DNA of 64,000 nucleotides. Source: JABGQS01 sp963674545. Its GTDB lineage: Bacteria; Bacillota; Clostridia; Christensenellales; SZUA-584. The notes below the pieces were generated by a model. The model ran no database searches. It saw only the letters and a program-made list of their open reading frames with translations, and had not been told where the DNA came from. Each line of letters begins with the position of its first letter. The first letter of the stretch is position 1. Of the stretch, positions 60,313 to 64,000 are shown piece by piece. The position numbers and the translations under genes were made by a program. The stretch is from the NCBI GenBank assembly GCA_963674545.2, contig CAXXFB010000001.1, positions 1-64,000 of the forward strand, read 5' to 3'.

Positions 60313-61044
60313 TTGATACCATACGACAATCATGTGCACACGCATTTCGCATATTGCTCGGACGACGATATGCTGCCGGAAGCTACTACAGCTATAGCTG
60401 TAGTAAAAGGCTGTGGCATAAGCATTGTTGAGCATGCGGCACATTTGTACACAACGAATGAATTGTATCAATCAGGTGATTTCATTGAAATGCCGCAGGT
60501 CGTACTTGATGAAGAAAACAGCCGTATGAACGGGTATATAAAGTACGTAAAGCGGTTTGCGGCAGATAACGTTAAGCTTGGGCTGGAGGTTGAAGTTTTC
60601 TCTGACGGCAGCCTGACTCTAAAAGATGAGCACAGTGGCCTTTGGGACGTGCTGCTTGGAGCTGTCCATTTTGTACCAAGAAGGTTTGCTGATAGCCTTA
60701 CAAAGGGATTTATCTGGTCGCTGGAGGCGTTTGCAAACTGCGGTGTGGACATAATCGCACACCCGTTCAGACTGTTCTTAAGAGCAGGAATGAACCCACC
60801 GAAGAATGAATATAAAACCGTAGTAGATATACTCCGTAAGAACTGCATTGCAGCAGAGCTCAACTTTCATTACAACAGCCCGGATGAAGCGTTTTTTAAG
60901 ATGTGCGTAGAAAACGGAGTTAAAATATCGCTGGGCAGCGACGCCCACAGCCTGTTAGAAGTATGCGACCTTGATGAACATTTCAGCATGCTGAGAAGCG
61001 TTTGCGGTGGTGAGGATCTTCAAAAGGTGATATACTATCCTTAA
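60313..61044 (+). CDS. PHP-domain phosphoesterase (histidinol phosphatase-like)
   Basis: 243 residues with TTG start at 60313, 14 bases after the previous stop, preceded by AGGAGAAGGA. PHP metal-binding motifs: D5-N-H7-V-H9-T-H, E-H-A-A-H near 39, L-E-V-E-V near 92, I-I-A-H-P-F near 143 and L-G-S-D-A-H-S near 216. These hydrolyse small phosphate esters. It is likely a sugar- or cyclic-phosphate phosphatase in the local pathway rather than histidine biosynthesis, although it does resemble HisK. Confidence 0.88.
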   Translation: MIPYDNHVHTHFAYCSDDDMLPEATTAIAVVKGCGISIVEHAAHLYTTNELYQSGDFIEMPQVVLDEENSRMNGYIKYVKRFAADNVKLGLEVEVFSDGSLTLKDEHSGLWDVLLGAVHFVPRRFADSLTKGFIWSLEAFANCGVDIIAHPFRLFLRAGMNPPKNEYKTVVDILRKNCIAAELNFHYNSPDEAFFKMCVENGVKISLGSDAHSLLEVCDLDEHFSMLRSVCGGEDLQKVIYYP

Positions 61045-61065
61045 TTTAGTTAAGGAGAAAAAAAG

Positions 61066-61815
61066 TTGAAGATAGGGATATTCGGCGACCTTCACTATGC
61101 TAAAGACAAACAGTACGGTGAGCGGTATTGCAGCCTTTCATTAGAGAAGCTTGATGTGCTTATAGATGTTTTTAACAGGCAAGAGGTAGACTTTTGTGTG
61201 TGCCTCGGCGATACAATAGATTCGTCGCACGACGAGGCTGAGGATCTTGCAAATTTGAATGCAGTAAACCAAAAACTAAAAAGTCTTAGCTGCCCGACAC
61301 ACTTCTGTCTTGGCAACCACGACCTTGATGCTATGGATAAAACTTCTTTCCGAAAAGCTGTTCAATCAGAAAACGAGATGCCGTACTATTCACTAATACA
61401 CGATAATATATTGTTTGTGTTTATGGACGGCAACAACAGGATCGACTCGGAATACAGGAATGGCAACTTCGACTGGACTGTGGCTTATGTTGACCAGGAA
61501 CAGATCATGTGGCTTAGACAGCAGCTTGGCAATGAAAATATAAGCAAAGTTTTTGTATTTATCCATCAAAACCTTGATGAGCGTATGATTGAAGGAAGAC
61601 CGGATCCGCACGTCGTTAAAAACGATGCGGTAGTAAGAGAAACCCTGCAGAGAAGTGGCAAAAGCATAACAGTGTTTCAGGGGCACGACCACAATGGCGG
61701 CGACAGGACGATAAACAAAATAAGATATATCACATTGCGAGCGGTAGTAGACGGCAGTGATACAGAAAAAGTTCCGTATGCGGTAGTAGAGACAGGCAAG
61801 CAGACAGATATATAA
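61066..61815 (+). CDS. Metallophosphatase family protein
   Basis: 249 residues starting with TTG at 61066 after AAGGAG eight bases upstream. Calcineurin-like motifs: G-D-L-H-Y near residue 6, G-D-T-I-D near 47, G-N-H-D near 84 and G-H-D-H near 205. It removes phosphate from a small molecule or nucleotide with two metal ions. It follows the PHP gene by 21 bases, so two unrelated phosphatases are made together, and ends at a terminator. Confidence 0.9.
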   Translation: MKIGIFGDLHYAKDKQYGERYCSLSLEKLDVLIDVFNRQEVDFCVCLGDTIDSSHDEAEDLANLNAVNQKLKSLSCPTHFCLGNHDLDAMDKTSFRKAVQSENEMPYYSLIHDNILFVFMDGNNRIDSEYRNGNFDWTVAYVDQEQIMWLRQQLGNENISKVFVFIHQNLDERMIEGRPDPHVVKNDAVVRETLQRSGKSITVFQGHDHNGGDRTINKIRYITLRAVVDGSDTEKVPYAVVETGKQTDI

Positions 61816-61832
61816 ACCGTGTAATTATTAAT

Positions 61833-61856
61833 ACGCCTTTCGGGGCGTTTTGTTTT
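61833..61856 (+). terminator. Terminator after the metallophosphatase gene
   Basis: ACGCC at 61833-61837 pairs with GGCGT at 61844-61848, followed by TTTTGTTTTG. Confidence 0.75.
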
Positions 61857-61937
61857 GTCAGGCTGCGGCACGTAGTTGACCGTAAAATATACGGGGTATA
61901 TAATTGCAGTATAAACCATATAAATTGTAAGATGAAT

Positions 61938-61967
61938 TAAAGAACAAATTAATAGATAGTTTATAAT
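61938..61967 (+). promoter_or_regulatory. Putative promoter of the second deoC gene
   Basis: TATAAT at 61962-61967 with a weak -35, TTAAAG at 61938-61943, 18 bases away; the start codon follows at 61984. Confidence 0.5.
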
Positions 61968-61983
61968 ACAAAGGGGAATACTT

Positions 61984-62685
61984 ATGAACAGTAATGATTT
62001 TAAACCGGGTTCTATGGCAAAGTATATCGATCATACATTGCTGAAACCGCAGGCTACAAAAGAACAGATAAAAAAAGTATGCGACGAAGCAAAGCAGTAT
62101 AATTTCGCAAGCGTGTGCGTTAATCCATGCTATATAGACTTTGTGGCACAAGAGATTAAAAGCAGCGGTGTTGCGCCGTGCGTGGTAATAGGCTTTCCGC
62201 TGGGAGCAACCTTGCCGGAGATCAAAGCAGCTGAAACAAAAGCAGTAATAGAGCTTGGCGCAAAAGAAGTGGATATGGTAGTAAACATAGGCGCAATAAA
62301 ATCCTGCGACTGGTCACTTGTACAGCAGGATATTGAAGCAGTAGTTTCTGCGGCAGAGGGTAAAGCTCTGGTTAAAACGATAATAGAGACGTGCCTTTTA
62401 ACGGACAATGAGAAAATAAAGGTATGCTCTTTGGCAAAACAGGCGGGAGCAGACTTTGTAAAAACTTCTACAGGTTTCTCGACCGGAGGGGCAACTGAGC
62501 ATGACGTTAAGCTGATGAGGCAGGCCGTCGGACCGGATATGGGGGTGAAAGCTTCCGGAGGTGTAAGGGACTATGAAACTGCTGTAAAGATGATAAAAGC
62601 AGGGGCAACAAGGCTGGGGACAAGTTCCGGCGTCGCAATAGTTTCGGGCAGCCAAGCGCAGCAAAAAAGCGGCGATAATTATTAA
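61984..62685 (+). CDS. deoC: Deoxyribose-phosphate aldolase
   Basis: 233 residues, classical DeoC. D97 in V-D-M-V-V-N-I-G, Schiff-base K160 in F-V-K-T-S-T-G-F and K189 in G-V-K-A-S-G-G-V-R are all standard, with G-T-S-S-G at the phosphate site. It cleaves 2-deoxyribose 5-phosphate into glyceraldehyde 3-phosphate and acetaldehyde. It lacks the N-terminal helix of the shell-linked copy at 18315, so it is the free cytoplasmic form. AAGGGGAA precedes the ATG. The next gene follows after 33 bases. Confidence 0.95.
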   Translation: MNSNDFKPGSMAKYIDHTLLKPQATKEQIKKVCDEAKQYNFASVCVNPCYIDFVAQEIKSSGVAPCVVIGFPLGATLPEIKAAETKAVIELGAKEVDMVVNIGAIKSCDWSLVQQDIEAVVSAAEGKALVKTIIETCLLTDNEKIKVCSLAKQAGADFVKTSTGFSTGGATEHDVKLMRQAVGPDMGVKASGGVRDYETAVKMIKAGATRLGTSSGVAIVSGSQAQQKSGDNY

Positions 62686-62718
62686 TACACATAATATAGA
62701 CATAAACAGAAAGGAAGA

Positions 62719-63726
62719 ATGATGAAACCGGTTAAATGGGGCATAGTATCAACAGGGAACATTGCAGACAAATTTACAAACAGTCTAAAACTGGTAGAGG
62801 GCGCAGTTATAGAGGCAGTTGCCTCCAGAAGTGAAGATAAGGCAATGGCATTTGCACAAATGCATGGTGCTAATAAGTATTATTCAAGCTATGAACAAAT
62901 GAGTGCTGACCCGCAGATTGATATAGTATATATCGGCACGCCTAACAATTATCATTATGAAAACTCAATAATGTTTATGGAAAAAGGCAAAAGTGTACTT
63001 TGCGAAAAACCGCTGGGCGTGAACGAAGCGCAGGTGAGAGCCATGATTGAAAAGGCAAAGCAGAATGGCGTCTTCTTCATGGAAGGAATGTGGACGAGGT
63101 TTTTCCCTGCGATAAAAAAAGCACTGGAGTGGGTAAAGGATGGCTCAATAGGGCAGCCAAAAGCGCTCTTTGCCAATTTTGGAATAGACACTTCAGATAA
63201 TAAAGAAGCATGGCGATTCAAGAATGATATGGCCGGCGGAGCTATGATGGATGTTGGGATATATCCGCTGGCTATGGCTTTTGCAGCTTTTGGCACAGAC
63301 TACTGCGATATATATTCAACAGCAGTTGTTAAGAACGGAGTCGATGTAACGAACTCAGTTACGCTAACATATCCGGACGGAAAGTTTGCCGTGCTGGGAA
63401 GTTCTCTAAGTTTGATAATGGAGAATAAAGTGCTGATATCCGGGTCTGAAGGTGGAGTGAGTATTGGCGAGAACTGCAACTGGTGGCGGCCTGACAGTGC
63501 AAGACTTTTGAAAAGGCAAGGCAATGTCATGGAGTATGACATAAAGGAAACATTCAAACAGCCATTTGAAACGATAGGTTTCCAGTTTGAAGCAAAGGCT
63601 GTTCAGGACTATTTCCTTGCCGGAGCGCAGCAGGCAGATGAAATGACGTGGGAAGATTCAATAAAGATATCGGCTGCTATTGATAAGCTAAGAAAAACAT
63701 GGGGCGTTGTATACGAAGAAGATTGA
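62719..63726 (+). CDS. Gfo/Idh/MocA-family oxidoreductase
   Basis: 335 residues. N-terminal Rossmann fold W-G-I-V-S-T-G-N-I-A-D near residue 5, family motif C-E-K-P-L-G-V-N near 95 and a C-terminal substrate domain with D-V-G-I-Y-P near 177. Such enzymes oxidise or reduce sugars and inositols with NAD(P), the Lys of E-K-P being catalytic. AAAGGAAG precedes the ATG. It is the last complete gene and ends at a strong terminator. Confidence 0.92.
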   Translation: MMKPVKWGIVSTGNIADKFTNSLKLVEGAVIEAVASRSEDKAMAFAQMHGANKYYSSYEQMSADPQIDIVYIGTPNNYHYENSIMFMEKGKSVLCEKPLGVNEAQVRAMIEKAKQNGVFFMEGMWTRFFPAIKKALEWVKDGSIGQPKALFANFGIDTSDNKEAWRFKNDMAGGAMMDVGIYPLAMAFAAFGTDYCDIYSTAVVKNGVDVTNSVTLTYPDGKFAVLGSSLSLIMENKVLISGSEGGVSIGENCNWWRPDSARLLKRQGNVMEYDIKETFKQPFETIGFQFEAKAVQDYFLAGAQQADEMTWEDSIKISAAIDKLRKTWGVVYEED

Positions 63727-63749
63727 TAAACTGAAAATTCAGCAATCTA

Positions 63750-63777
63750 AAGGAGCATATCATGATATGCTCCTTTT
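63750..63777 (+). terminator. Terminator after the Gfo/Idh gene
   Basis: AGGAGCATATCA pairs with TGATATGCTCCT almost without a loop, followed by TTTT; a perfect stem closing the right-hand cluster. Confidence 0.9.
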
Positions 63778-63870
63778 TAGTATAGCCTGGCACATCAGAA
63801 GCGATATGCCAAGGTGCTGTTTAGCATCAAATGAAGCGCAAAAACTGGTATAAACTGCGCTTTACTTCAA

Positions 63871-63899
63871 TTGACAAGCATTATAAATAACGATACAAT
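63871..63899 (+). promoter_or_regulatory. Promoter for the gene at the right edge
   Basis: TTGACA at 63871-63876, a 17-base spacer and TACAAT at 63894-63899, about 80 bases before the next start codon. Confidence 0.8.
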
Positions 63900-63979
63900 T
63901 AAAACGCTGTTAATACGAAATTTGATGCTTTGCTTTAGAAAAGGAAGTATTAAAATAAAAATTGAATGGAGAAAACGAA

Positions 63980-64000
63980 GTGATAAAAACAGGAGAAATC
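63980..64000 (+). CDS. Start of a further gene (partial, unidentified)
   Basis: GTG at 63980 after TGGAG, in frame to the window edge (seven codons). A good promoter upstream supports a real gene. Nothing can be said about its product. Confidence 0.35.

Noticed and set aside
60313..61044. Histidine biosynthesis locus (HisD-like plus histidinol phosphatase-like)
   Set aside because: The two genes are 10 kb apart, no other his gene is present, and both sit among sugar-catabolic genes with their own regulators.

Overview
The window looks like a chromosomal segment of an anaerobic, Gram-positive Bacillota, most likely Clostridia. The evidence is strong AGGAGG-type ribosome binding sites, sigma-A-like TTGACA-N17-TATAAT promoters, frequent TTG and GTG starts, lipobox lipoproteins, moderate GC and a 4Fe-4S aldo/keto reductase. 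I cannot name the species. The content is dominated by carbohydrate and amino-sugar catabolism, interrupted by one tRNA-associated genomic island and a patch of insertion sequences.

Layout. (1) 1-10,071: the tail of a ribose-type sugar-binding protein, then a + strand cluster: class II aldolase, zinc dehydrogenase, RbsD-type mutarotase, PfkB kinase, a frameshifted FGGY kinase, xylulokinase, aldo/keto reductase and two sugar-isomerase-like cupins. (2) 10,278-14,915: a solute-binding lipoprotein overlapping a membrane-anchored AraC regulator, a small acidic protein and an acidic lipoprotein. (3) 15,010-16,108: decayed remains of a LacI regulator and an IS200-like transposase. (4) 16,877-19,079: a compact microcompartment operon with two hexamer (BMC-H) and two pentamer (BMC-P) shell genes, a DeoC-type aldolase with an N-terminal targeting-like helix, and a short orphan peptide resembling a shell-protein tail. 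(5) 19,571-30,680: an island of about 11 kb bounded by a 96-bp direct repeat that includes the 3' end of a tRNA-Ser. It holds ParB, ParM and ParR-like genes, a MerR/CDF pair, an IS21 element, an orphan McrC and an ADP-ribosylglycohydrolase, but no integrase. (6) 30,752-32,215: two adjacent IS200-like elements. (7) 32,237-37,869: a lipoprotein, flavodoxin-like protein and NagD phosphatase on the minus strand, then AKR, SDR and two patatin-like genes on the plus strand, the second lacking its nucleophile. (8) 38,434-63,726: about 25 kb of catabolic genes: ROK regulator, aldehyde dehydrogenase, two NagA-like and one NagB-like enzyme, PfkB kinase, XRE-cupin regulator, HisD-like dehydrogenase, two amidohydrolases, two class III aminotransferases, SDR, AKR, HpcH/HpaI and DapA-type aldolases, PHP and metallophosphatase proteins, a conventional DeoC and a Gfo/Idh oxidoreductase. 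A minus-strand tlpA-msrAB-mtaA-like cluster sits inside it.

How it may work together (inference). The first cluster could import and phosphorylate a pentose or deoxypentose-type sugar, and the microcompartment could confine the aldehyde released when its DeoC-like aldolase cleaves the sugar phosphate, as in the sugar-phosphate-utilising class of compartments. The large right-hand cluster looks like degradation of N-acylated amino sugars or sugar acids. It uses deacylases, deaminases or transaminases, dehydrogenases and aldolases, with many enzyme families present twice and no transporter in sight. Three genes (FGGY kinase, LacI regulator, msrAB) carry single-base frameshifts, which are either real decay or sequence errors.
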